Assembly (NCBI GenBank): GCA_951800645.1
Contig: CATOIK010000012.1
Location: forward strand, 1-64,000
Origin: an uncultured Eubacteriales bacterium
Lineage (GTDB): Bacteria > Bacillota > Clostridia > Lachnospirales > Lachnospiraceae
Direction: 5' to 3'
Length of the DNA: 64,000 nt
Position numbers and translations under genes: made by a program. Position 1 is the stretch's first letter. Each line of letters starts with the position of its first letter. Shown piece by piece: positions 6,857 through 14,749 of the stretch. The notes beneath the pieces are model-generated. The model saw nothing but the letters and a program-made list of their open reading frames with translations. It did not search any database and had not been told where the DNA came from.

Positions 6857-7994
6857 ACTGCCGGAGTACGGCTTATTTACTCTGGAGGGAGCTCCGGCTT
6901 CCGCTCAGAACATCCCAGATGCAAGCCAGGTGGCGGCAGATGAGGGGATGGATTTGACCTTGTATCAGTGTGAACACTGCGGCCTGGTTCAGTTTGCCTG
7001 TGAGCCGGTGGATTATTACCGGGATGTGATCCGGGCCGGCGGGTTTTCTACTACCATGACGGAGCTTCGCAGAAACCAGTACCAGCATTTGATTGAAACC
7101 TACCATTTAGAGGGAAAGAAGTTTCTGGAGGTAGGCTGCGGCCGGGGAGAATTTATTAAGGTGCTGACAGAGTTTCCGGCAGATGTTTCCGGCATGGAGC
7201 ACAAGGCGGATCTGGTGGAAATTGCCGGAAAGGACGGCTTACATGTGTGGCGGGAGTTTCCGGAAACAGCAGAACAGATTTTCCGGAACGGCCCTTATGA
7301 TGTGTTTTTGTCTTTTAACTTTTTAGAGCATCAGCCGAACCCGGATGTGATGCTAAAGGCCATATGGAATAATCTGGCAGAGAATGGAATGGGCCTTGTT
7401 ACGGTTCCGGCTCTGGAATACATTTTGGATCACGGAAGCTATTATGAGCTGATTCGGGACCACCTGGCTTACTATTCCTTTGGCACCCTGCGGGGGCTTT
7501 TGGAACGGAATGGGTTTCAGGTTCTGGAAGAAGAAATGATTAACCGGGACACCATTTCCATGATTGTGAAGAAGGTATCCGGTCAGGGAAAGGCGGTTTC
7601 TCAGAAGCAGAGTGCAGTGGATCTGAGCGTGCTGGTAGAAGGCCGGGAAGGGGTGCTGGAAGATGTCTGCAGCCTTACGGAACAGCTTGAAAAGGAAGGA
7701 AAGTCGCTGGCCCTCTGGGGCGCCAGCCACCAGGGTTTTACCCTGGCAGCCACCACAAAGCTGAAAACTGCCGCAAAGTATATTATCGATTCGGCTCCCT
7801 TTAAGCAGGGCCGCTTCGCTCCGGCTTCCCATCTGCCTATTATCGGGCCGGATGACTATTTCAGTCAGCCGGTGGATGCAGTGCTGATTGTGGCGCCCGG
7901 CTACACAGACGAGATTGCCGGGATTATCCGCAGCCGGTTTGGCCCGGATGTGGACATCTACTGTATGCGGACCAACCGGGTAGAGCAGTTATAG
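6828..7994 (+). CDS. Zinc-binding class I SAM C-methyltransferase (sugar C-methyltransferase type)
   Basis: 388 aa. An N-terminal zinc-binding module has C4, C7, C48 and C51 (CxxC...CEHC). The SAM-binding motif LEVGCGRGEF lies at about 100-109. The C-terminal third (about 290-388) has the ALWGASHQG segment and a Rossmann-like fold of the Methyltransf_14 kind. This architecture is that of NovU/TylC3-like enzymes, which C-methylate NDP-keto-deoxysugars. The start overlaps the preceding SDR gene by 29 bases and an AGGGAATTT site lies just upstream; an internal start cannot be excluded. Together with the neighbouring SDRs it points to a methyl-branched sugar. Confidence 0.8.
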   Translation: MRHCIACRHKLPEYGLFTLEGAPASAQNIPDASQVAADEGMDLTLYQCEHCGLVQFACEPVDYYRDVIRAGGFSTTMTELRRNQYQHLIETYHLEGKKFLEVGCGRGEFIKVLTEFPADVSGMEHKADLVEIAGKDGLHVWREFPETAEQIFRNGPYDVFLSFNFLEHQPNPDVMLKAIWNNLAENGMGLVTVPALEYILDHGSYYELIRDHLAYYSFGTLRGLLERNGFQVLEEEMINRDTISMIVKKVSGQGKAVSQKQSAVDLSVLVEGREGVLEDVCSLTEQLEKEGKSLALWGASHQGFTLAATTKLKTAAKYIIDSAPFKQGRFAPASHLPIIGPDDYFSQPVDAVLIVAPGYTDEIAGIIRSRFGPDVDIYCMRTNRVEQL

Positions 7995-8035
7995 TCGCAG
8001 GACTTGACAAAATCGGAAAAGGAATGTATAACAAC

Positions 8036-8980
8036 ATGAAAAGTCTAACAGGACAACGCATCGTGATGACCGGGGCCACCGGTTTTATTGGGCGGAATGT
8101 GGCAAAGCTTCTTTTAGAAGATGGGGCTCAGGTGTTCGCCCTGGTGCGGCCCCAGTCCAGGCAGAAAAATCTGCTTCCGGAACATGAGAATTTCCATAAG
8201 ATAGACGGCTCTATGGCGGAGATTCTGCAGGCTGCAGAGCAGATTGGCCATGCAGACGGATTTTTACACTTTGCCTGGGGCGGCGTAAACCGGGAGGAGA
8301 TTGACTCCCATGAGGTACAGGCTGCCAATGTCCGGGATTCCCTGGATTGTCTTTGGGTAGCCAGAAATCTGGGATGCCGGGTGTTTATGGACGCCGGTTC
8401 CCGCGTGGAGTACGGCGTCACAGAGGACGGTGTTATGGAAGAAACTATGGAGTGCCATCCGGTCAATGCTTACGGCGCTGCCAAGCTGGAGTTTTATCAG
8501 AAGGCAAAACCGCTCTGCGAAGCCTGGAACATGACCTACTACCATCTTCGGTTCTTCAGCGTCTATGGAACCGGGGATCATCCCTGGTCTATTATTTCTA
8601 CCCTGGTGCGAGATTTGCCCCAGGGCAAAACTGTGTCCTTAAGCGCCTGCCGTCATCGGTGGAACTTTATGGACATTGCAGATGCCAGCCGGGCTGTGGC
8701 GGAGCTTTATCGTTACAGCGGGCGTCATGAAGGAGAGAGCCGGGTGGTGAATGTGGCGTCGGAGGATACCCGGATATTAAGCGCTTTTGTGGAGGAAATC
8801 CACAGCCTTTGCGGCGGAAAGGGAGCTTTGGAGTTTGGCACCTTTGTCCAGGCAAAGGAGGGTGCCTTATCCATATGCCCCAAGGTGCAGGCGCTGCAGG
8901 ATTTGACAGAACATACCTGGAAAGAGGAAGTCAGCTTCGGAGAAGGAATCAAGCGGATGCTGAGCCTGGAACAGGCATAA
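8036..8980 (+). CDS. NAD-dependent epimerase/dehydratase (extended SDR), copy 2
   Basis: 314 aa from the ATG at 8036. This start was chosen over the ATG at 8024 because AAAAGGA ends directly at 8023 and gives a 12-base spacing only to 8036. The nucleotide-binding motif T-G-A-T-G-F-I-G is canonical (12-19) and Y146-x-x-x-K150 (Y-G-A-A-K) is intact. The FSVYGTGDHPWS segment matches the copy at 5933, so the pair arose by duplication and now flanks the methyltransferase. It is probably an NDP-sugar reductase or epimerase acting on a different step than copy 1. Confidence 0.8.
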   Translation: MKSLTGQRIVMTGATGFIGRNVAKLLLEDGAQVFALVRPQSRQKNLLPEHENFHKIDGSMAEILQAAEQIGHADGFLHFAWGGVNREEIDSHEVQAANVRDSLDCLWVARNLGCRVFMDAGSRVEYGVTEDGVMEETMECHPVNAYGAAKLEFYQKAKPLCEAWNMTYYHLRFFSVYGTGDHPWSIISTLVRDLPQGKTVSLSACRHRWNFMDIADASRAVAELYRYSGRHEGESRVVNVASEDTRILSAFVEEIHSLCGGKGALEFGTFVQAKEGALSICPKVQALQDLTEHTWKEEVSFGEGIKRMLSLEQA

Positions 8981-9013
8981 CAGACAGAACCCGGTGACAA
9001 ACGGAGGTTATAG

Positions 9014-9973
9014 ATGAAGAAGATCAGTGTGCTGATTCCATGTTATAATGAAGAAGAAAATGTGGAGCCCATCAGCCAGGCAGTCATTCAGACTTTGGAG
9101 CAGGATTTGCCCCAGTACGACTATGAACTGGTATTTATTGACAATGACTCCCGCGACAATACCCGTCCCATTCTGCGGCGGCTCTGCAGGGAAAATCCGC
9201 GGATTAAGGCTATTTTCAATGCCCGAAATTTCGGTCAGTTTAACTCCCCCTACTATGGGATGCTGCAGGTAACCGGAGACTGCGTAATTGAGATGGTGGC
9301 AGATTTCCAGGATCCGGTGGACATGATTCCCAAGTATGTAAAGGCTTGGGAGGAAGGCTACAAGATTGTTATCGGAATCAAGACCAGCAGCAAAGAAAAT
9401 AAGATCATGTACGCCCTGAGAAGTCTCTATTATAAGACGATTAAGAAGCTGTCGGATGTGGAGCAGATTGAACACTTTACTGGTTCCGGCCTTTATGACC
9501 GGGATTTTATCGAGGTGTTAAGAAAGCTGGATGACCCCACTCCGTTTCTGCGGGGGATTGTGGCAGAGTTAGGCTATAAGCGGAAAGAAATCCCCTATGA
9601 GCAGCCCAAACGCCGGGCAGGAAAGACCCATAACAATTTTTACCGGCTGTACGATGCGGCCATGTTAAGCATCACCTCCTATACCAAGGTAGGACTGCGG
9701 CTAGCTACCTTTATAGGCGGCGTCAGCGCTGTGCTCAGCATCATTGTGGCTTTTGTCTACCTGGTAATGAAGCTGATCTGGTGGTATCGGTTCCCGGCAG
9801 GCATGGCGCCGATGCTTATTGGTATGCTGTTTTTAGGCTCTGTGCAGATTTTTTTTATCGGCATGGTAGGCGAGTATGTGCTTTCCATTAACCAGAGAGT
9901 GATGAAGCGGCCTCTGGTGGTGGAGGAAGAACGGCTGAATTTTGAGGAGAACAAAGAGAACGATGAAATTTAA
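9014..9973 (+). CDS. GT2 glycosyltransferase with two C-terminal membrane helices (DPM1/GtrB-like)
   Basis: 319 aa. A GT-A domain fills residues 1-210 (ISVLIPCYNEEEN at the start; acidic ADFQDP motif at 96-101). Two hydrophobic helices follow at about 232-256 and 268-292, then a charged cytoplasmic tail. This is the architecture of polyprenyl-phosphate mannosyl/glucosyl transferases, which load a sugar onto undecaprenyl phosphate for use outside the membrane. The ribosome binding site ACGGAGG lies 8 bases upstream of the ATG. It ends 11 bases inside the next glycosyltransferase gene. The donor sugar cannot be read from sequence. Confidence 0.85.
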   Translation: MKKISVLIPCYNEEENVEPISQAVIQTLEQDLPQYDYELVFIDNDSRDNTRPILRRLCRENPRIKAIFNARNFGQFNSPYYGMLQVTGDCVIEMVADFQDPVDMIPKYVKAWEEGYKIVIGIKTSSKENKIMYALRSLYYKTIKKLSDVEQIEHFTGSGLYDRDFIEVLRKLDDPTPFLRGIVAELGYKRKEIPYEQPKRRAGKTHNNFYRLYDAAMLSITSYTKVGLRLATFIGGVSAVLSIIVAFVYLVMKLIWWYRFPAGMAPMLIGMLFLGSVQIFFIGMVGEYVLSINQRVMKRPLVVEEERLNFEENKENDEI

Positions 9974-12173
9974 GGTTGATGTGGTGCGGATTCGGGAAAA
10001 TAATATCCAGCTAAACGGCTGGGTAGTAGGTCAGACCCCGGAGTCCAGCCCCGGATTTCAGATATTGGACGAAAAGAAACGGCCTGTGGAGTTTCAGTAT
10101 GTGGCAACCCGCCGGGACGATGTAAGCTATGGGTATTTCCAGAAGGTCTACGACAAAGACTTTGGATTTGACATCCAGTTTGCCTACGCCAGAGGGCAGA
10201 ACTACTGGCTGGTCATTACCTGCGATGGAAAAACTGCCAGGGTAAAGTATAATGAAGAACTGATTAACAAACGGGCCAGCGTAGCCTACAAACGGATGGA
10301 AAAAATCCGGGACATGATGAATATGGAGACTGTCCGCGTAGCTGTGAACTTTGGAAAAAAGCACGGCTTAAAAGCGCTGCTTTTAAAATCCAAACATAAG
10401 CTGCAGGGCATCGACAACGACTACGAGTATGGCGAGTGGTACAATTTAACCAAGCCGACGGCGGAGGAGCTGGAGGCCCAGCGGGCAGAGAAGATGGCTT
10501 ATGAGCCTCTTTTGTCCATTGTCATTCCGGCCTACAAAACCCCGGAGAAATATCTGCGGGAAATGCTGGATTCCATCAAGGCCCAGACCTATAAAAACTG
10601 GGAGATCTGCCTGGTAAACGGCAGTCCTGCCGGAGAAGGAAAGATTGTGGAGCGGGTGATGAACCAGTATATGGCGTCTGACAGCCGGTTCCGTTATGAA
10701 AATCTGGGCGATAACCTGGGGATTTCCGGAAATACTAACGCAGCCCTTCAGATGGCAAAGGGCGATTTTATTGTGCTGGCGGACCACGATGATACCATAC
10801 CGGAGCATGCCCTCTACGAGGTTGTCAGGGCTATCAACCATCATCCGGACTGCGATGTTATCTACTCAGATGAGGACAAGCTGGATATGGACGGAGGGGC
10901 ATTGTTTGAACCCCATTTTAAGCCGGATTTCAACCCGGATCTTTTAACCAGCGTCAATTACATCTGTCATTTATTTGTAGTAAAGAGACAGCTTTTAGAG
11001 CAGGTTGGCGGGTTCCGCCACGAATTTGACGGCGCCCAGGATTACGATTTTATTTTCCGCTGTACAGAGCAGGCAAAGGAGATTCATCATATTCCCAAAG
11101 TGCTGTACCACTGGCGTTGCCATCAGAACTCTACGGCCAGCAACCCGGAGAGCAAAATGTACGCCTTTGAAGCAGGCGGGAGAGCCATTATGGCCCACTA
11201 CGAGCGGTGCGGCATCAAGGCAGAGAAGGTGGAAAAGGGAAGAGATTACGGTATTTACCACACTGTCTTTGACATCATCGGAAATCCGCTGGTGTCTGTG
11301 ATTATTCCAAACAAGGACCATGTTCAGGATCTGGATCTGTGTATCCGTTCCCTGATGGAGCGGGCTACTTACAGACAGATAGAGTTTGTGGTAATTGAAA
11401 ACAACAGCACAGAGCCGGAGACTTTTGCTTACTATGAGAAAATCCAGCGGGAGTTTCCCCAGGTCAAGGTGGTGCGTTGGGAGCGGGAGTTTAACTATTC
11501 CGCCATCAACAACTTTGGCGTTCAGTTTGCAAAGGGAGAGTATCTGCTGTTTTTAAACAACGATACGGAGATTATTGAGCCGCGCCTGATTGAGGAGATG
11601 CTGGGATTCTGCCAGCGCCCGGATGTAGGCATTGTAGGCGCAAGACTTTTGTATCAGGACGATACCATCCAGCATGCCGGGGTGGTTGTAGGTTTCGGCG
11701 GCATCGCCGGGCATACTTTTATTGGAACCCATAAGGCGGAAAATACTTATTTCCACCGGGCCATGTGCGCCCAGGATTACAGCGCTGTCACAGCGGCCTG
11801 CATGATGACCAAGGCTTCTTTATTTAAGGAAGTGGGAGGTTTCACAGAGGAGCTGGCGGTGGCGTTTAATGACATCGACTACTGCATGAAGGTGCGGGCG
11901 GCAGGAAAATTAGTGGTTTACGCCCCCTATGCCCTTATGTATCACTACGAATCCAAGTCCAGAGGGCTGGAGGATACGCCGGAGAAGGTGGCCCGGTTTA
12001 ACCGGGAGGTGGCAATTTTTGCCCGCCGGTGGCCGGACATTTTAAAGAACGGCGACCCCTACTACAATCCGAACCTGACTCTCAGAAAATCCAACTTTGC
12101 GCTGCGGGACCTCTTAAAGGAAAAGATTGGAGAGCCCTATAAGCTGGAGGTGGATGTGGAACAGACCAATTAG
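9963..12173 (+). CDS. Tandem-domain GT2 glycosyltransferase
   Basis: 736 aa from the ATG at 9963, preceded by GAGGAGA. The frame also opens with TTG at 9942, which I reject because that TTG overlaps the ribosome binding site. A N-terminal region of about 180 residues is followed by two GT-A domains: domain 1 from about 184 (LSIVIPAYKT, with ADHDDT) and domain 2 from about 444 (VSVIIPNKD, with LNNDTE). Two-domain GT2 enzymes of this type build repeating or rhamnan-like surface glycans by adding alternate linkages. It overlaps the upstream gene by 11 bases and lies 21 bases from the next, so it is part of one operon. Confidence 0.85.
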   Translation: MKFKVDVVRIRENNIQLNGWVVGQTPESSPGFQILDEKKRPVEFQYVATRRDDVSYGYFQKVYDKDFGFDIQFAYARGQNYWLVITCDGKTARVKYNEELINKRASVAYKRMEKIRDMMNMETVRVAVNFGKKHGLKALLLKSKHKLQGIDNDYEYGEWYNLTKPTAEELEAQRAEKMAYEPLLSIVIPAYKTPEKYLREMLDSIKAQTYKNWEICLVNGSPAGEGKIVERVMNQYMASDSRFRYENLGDNLGISGNTNAALQMAKGDFIVLADHDDTIPEHALYEVVRAINHHPDCDVIYSDEDKLDMDGGALFEPHFKPDFNPDLLTSVNYICHLFVVKRQLLEQVGGFRHEFDGAQDYDFIFRCTEQAKEIHHIPKVLYHWRCHQNSTASNPESKMYAFEAGGRAIMAHYERCGIKAEKVEKGRDYGIYHTVFDIIGNPLVSVIIPNKDHVQDLDLCIRSLMERATYRQIEFVVIENNSTEPETFAYYEKIQREFPQVKVVRWEREFNYSAINNFGVQFAKGEYLLFLNNDTEIIEPRLIEEMLGFCQRPDVGIVGARLLYQDDTIQHAGVVVGFGGIAGHTFIGTHKAENTYFHRAMCAQDYSAVTAACMMTKASLFKEVGGFTEELAVAFNDIDYCMKVRAAGKLVVYAPYALMYHYESKSRGLEDTPEKVARFNREVAIFARRWPDILKNGDPYYNPNLTLRKSNFALRDLLKEKIGEPYKLEVDVEQTN

Positions 12174-12194
12174 ACCGGGAGTAAAAGGGAAATT

Positions 12195-13193
12195 ATGACA
12201 AAAAAAGCGACTATTATCATCCCCAACTATAACGGCCTTAAGTTTATGGAGCCATGTCTGGAGTCCCTAAAGGCCCAGACCTGCCAGGATTTTGACCTTC
12301 TGGTGGTGGACAACGGCTCCACAGACGGAAGCGCTGCCTGGCTGAAAGAACAGCAGATTCCCTCTGTTTTTCTGGAGGAAAATACCGGATTTTCCGGAGC
12401 TGTGAATGTGGGAATCCGGGTGTCCAAAACCCCTTATGTGATTCTTTTAAATAACGATACCCAGGCAGAGCCGGAGTATGTGGCAGAGCTTTTAAAGGCA
12501 ATCCAGGCTTCGCCCCGGATTTTCTCTGTCAGCCCCAAAATGATTCAGATGTATCACCGGAATTTGATGGATGACGGCGGCGACATGTACAGCATTATGG
12601 GCTGGGGCTATCAGCGGGGGGTAGGCCAGGAAATCAGCCGGTACAACCGGCCCTGCCATATCTTTTCCGCCTGTGCCGGGGCAGCCATCTACCGCCGGGA
12701 AATATTTGAAGAAATCGGCTATTTTGACGAGCTCCACTTTGCCTATTTAGAAGACATTGATGTAGGATACCGGGCAAAAATCAGGGGATACTATAACCGA
12801 TACTGTCCCTCAGCCGTGGTGTACCATGTGGGAAGCGGCACCAGCGGTTCCAAGTACAACGACTTCAAGGTGCGGCTGGCAGCGCGCAATTCCATCTATT
12901 TGAATTATAAGAATATGCCGGCCCTGCAGCTTTTTGTAAACAGCCTTCCCCTGGCTCTGGGCGTTCTGGGTAAATACTGTTTTTTTAAGAAAAGGGGATT
13001 TGAAAAGGCATATTTGGAAGGTATCCGGGAGGGAATCCGGACGGCCCGCAAGGCCAGAAAGGTGCCTTACCGGAAGGAGGATTTCCAGAATTATCTGGCG
13101 ATTGAATGGGAACTGATTTATGGGGCAGCCCTGTATATTTACGAGTTTTCCCGGCGCCAGATTCGCAAAAAAATGCTTTCTGTTCCAAAATAA
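12195..13193 (+). CDS. GT2 glycosyltransferase (rhamnosyltransferase-like, WbbL type)
   Basis: 332 aa. It starts TIIIPNYNG and has VVDNGSTDGS and LLNNDT motifs of the GT-A fold. The central ED-type acceptor loop (YLEDIDVGYRAKI) and a FSACAGAAIYRR segment resemble the dTDP-rhamnosyltransferase group. The C-terminus (about 240-332) is basic and partly hydrophobic, which suggests association with the inner face of the membrane. It lies 21 bases after the tandem glycosyltransferase. The sugar donor is inferred by resemblance only. Confidence 0.85.
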   Translation: MTKKATIIIPNYNGLKFMEPCLESLKAQTCQDFDLLVVDNGSTDGSAAWLKEQQIPSVFLEENTGFSGAVNVGIRVSKTPYVILLNNDTQAEPEYVAELLKAIQASPRIFSVSPKMIQMYHRNLMDDGGDMYSIMGWGYQRGVGQEISRYNRPCHIFSACAGAAIYRREIFEEIGYFDELHFAYLEDIDVGYRAKIRGYYNRYCPSAVVYHVGSGTSGSKYNDFKVRLAARNSIYLNYKNMPALQLFVNSLPLALGVLGKYCFFKKRGFEKAYLEGIREGIRTARKARKVPYRKEDFQNYLAIEWELIYGAALYIYEFSRRQIRKKMLSVPK

Positions 13194-13251
13194 GAAAGAA
13201 TTGGGCCTTCTATTTAAGAAAATTTTAATGGTGTTCATTGGGGAATTCGTG

Positions 13252-13257
13252 TATAAT
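13252..13257 (+). promoter_or_regulatory. Promoter -10 candidate before the sugar-transferase gene
   Basis: TATAAT at 13252-13257 lies in the 101-bp gap before the initiating sugar-transferase gene, about 38 bases upstream of its start. The region 16-18 bp upstream has no good -35. It could give the transferase-LCP pair its own transcript. Confidence 0.4.
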
Positions 13258-13294
13258 CGTAGCATTAAAGAGATTCTAAATTAAGGTGAATACT

Positions 13295-14713
13295 ATGATA
13301 AAAGATAACCAAAAGAGGTTCAACCGCCTGCATGTCCTGTTAGATGGGTTTGTAATTGTAGCGGCTTATATCTTCAGCTGGTTTATTACATTAAAGAGCG
13401 GTATTTTTGTTGCACCGGATGTCGGGATCCTGCCGGACTGGTTTTATCTGGGGGCGCTTTTCATCATTGTACCGGTGTATCTGCTGCTCTATGCCATTTT
13501 CCATCTGTTTACCCCCAAGCGGGTGCAGGGGCGGCGGCTGGAGTTTGCCAATATCTGTAAGGCTAACTTAATCGGTACTTTCCTGTTTGGCATGGTTTTA
13601 TACCTGGGCAACGATAACCCCTATCTGCAGGAATTTTCTGCCCGCGTTGTAGTAGGTTTCTTCTTCATCAACATCGGGGCCGAAACCCTGGAACGGAACG
13701 CTATCCGCATGGCTCTGCGTTCTATCCGCTCCAACGGCTATAATCAGAAGTATGTGCTGTTGGTAGGTTACAGCCGGGCGGCGGAAGGCTACATTGACCG
13801 GGTACTGGCAAACCCGGAGTGGGGCTACCAGATTAAAGGCATTTTAGACGACAGCAAAGAGTGGGGCAGCGACTACCGGGGCATTTCCATCATCGGAAAA
13901 ACCTCGGATTTGTCGGAAATCCTGGCCTTTAATGTGTTGGATGAGATTGCCATTACCTTAAGCATCCGGGAATACGGCTGCTTAGAACAACTGGTGGCTG
14001 CCTGTGAAAAATCCGGAGTTCACACTAAGTTTATTCCGGATTACAACAACATTATTCCAACCAAGCCTTACACGGAAGATCTTTTAGGACTTCCGGTAAT
14101 CAATATCCGCCATGTGCCTCTTAACGATATGCTGAATGCTGCCATGAAGCGGAGTATCGATATTTTCGGCACAGTGGTGGCCCTTATTCTGTTTTCCCCC
14201 ATTATGCTGCTTGCGGCATTGGGAATCAAGCTGACATCTCCCGGCCCTATCATTTACAAGCAGGAGCGGGTAGGCCTTCACAACCGGCCTTTTAAGATGT
14301 ATAAGTTCCGTTCTATGGAAGTGCAGGACCCAGGCAAGGAAAAGGGAAGATGGACAACCCCTCACGACCCGCGGGTAACGCCGATTGGGAAGTTTATCCG
14401 GAAGACCAGCATCGATGAGATGCCGCAGTTGTTTAATGTGCTGGTAGGCGATATGAGCCTGGTTGGCCCTAGACCGGAGCGGCCGTTTTTTGTGGAGCGG
14501 TTTAAAGAGGAGATTCCCCGCTACATGATTAAGCATCAGGTTCGTCCGGGGATGACCGGCTGGGCTCAGGTAAACGGCCTCAGGGGAGATACCTCCATTA
14601 CCAGCCGGATTGAGCATGACCTTTATTACATCGAAAACTGGACTTTGGGATTTGACTTTAAGATTTTGTTTTTGACATTTTTCAAAGGCTTTATCAATAA
14701 AAATGCCTATTAG
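13295..14713 (+). CDS. Undecaprenyl-phosphate sugar-1-phosphate transferase (initiating glycosyltransferase)
   Basis: 472 aa from the ATG at 13295 with AAGGTG 6 bases upstream; a GTG at 13286 overlaps that site. The N-terminal half has four or so membrane helices (about 13-125) and a Rossmann-like CoA_binding_3 region. The C-terminal bacterial sugar-transferase domain (about 280-470) opens with a basic KRSIDIF segment and one membrane hairpin, then KMYKFRSM and the GDMSLVGPRPE motif. It transfers a sugar-1-phosphate to undecaprenyl phosphate, the first step of a lipid-linked polysaccharide. It belongs to the WbaP/EpsL superfamily. The sugar specificity is unknown. Confidence 0.9.
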   Translation: MIKDNQKRFNRLHVLLDGFVIVAAYIFSWFITLKSGIFVAPDVGILPDWFYLGALFIIVPVYLLLYAIFHLFTPKRVQGRRLEFANICKANLIGTFLFGMVLYLGNDNPYLQEFSARVVVGFFFINIGAETLERNAIRMALRSIRSNGYNQKYVLLVGYSRAAEGYIDRVLANPEWGYQIKGILDDSKEWGSDYRGISIIGKTSDLSEILAFNVLDEIAITLSIREYGCLEQLVAACEKSGVHTKFIPDYNNIIPTKPYTEDLLGLPVINIRHVPLNDMLNAAMKRSIDIFGTVVALILFSPIMLLAALGIKLTSPGPIIYKQERVGLHNRPFKMYKFRSMEVQDPGKEKGRWTTPHDPRVTPIGKFIRKTSIDEMPQLFNVLVGDMSLVGPRPERPFFVERFKEEIPRYMIKHQVRPGMTGWAQVNGLRGDTSITSRIEHDLYYIENWTLGFDFKILFLTFFKGFINKNAY

Positions 14714-14749
14714 GCCCTGCCTTTTGGCAAAAACATGAGAGGTAACCGA

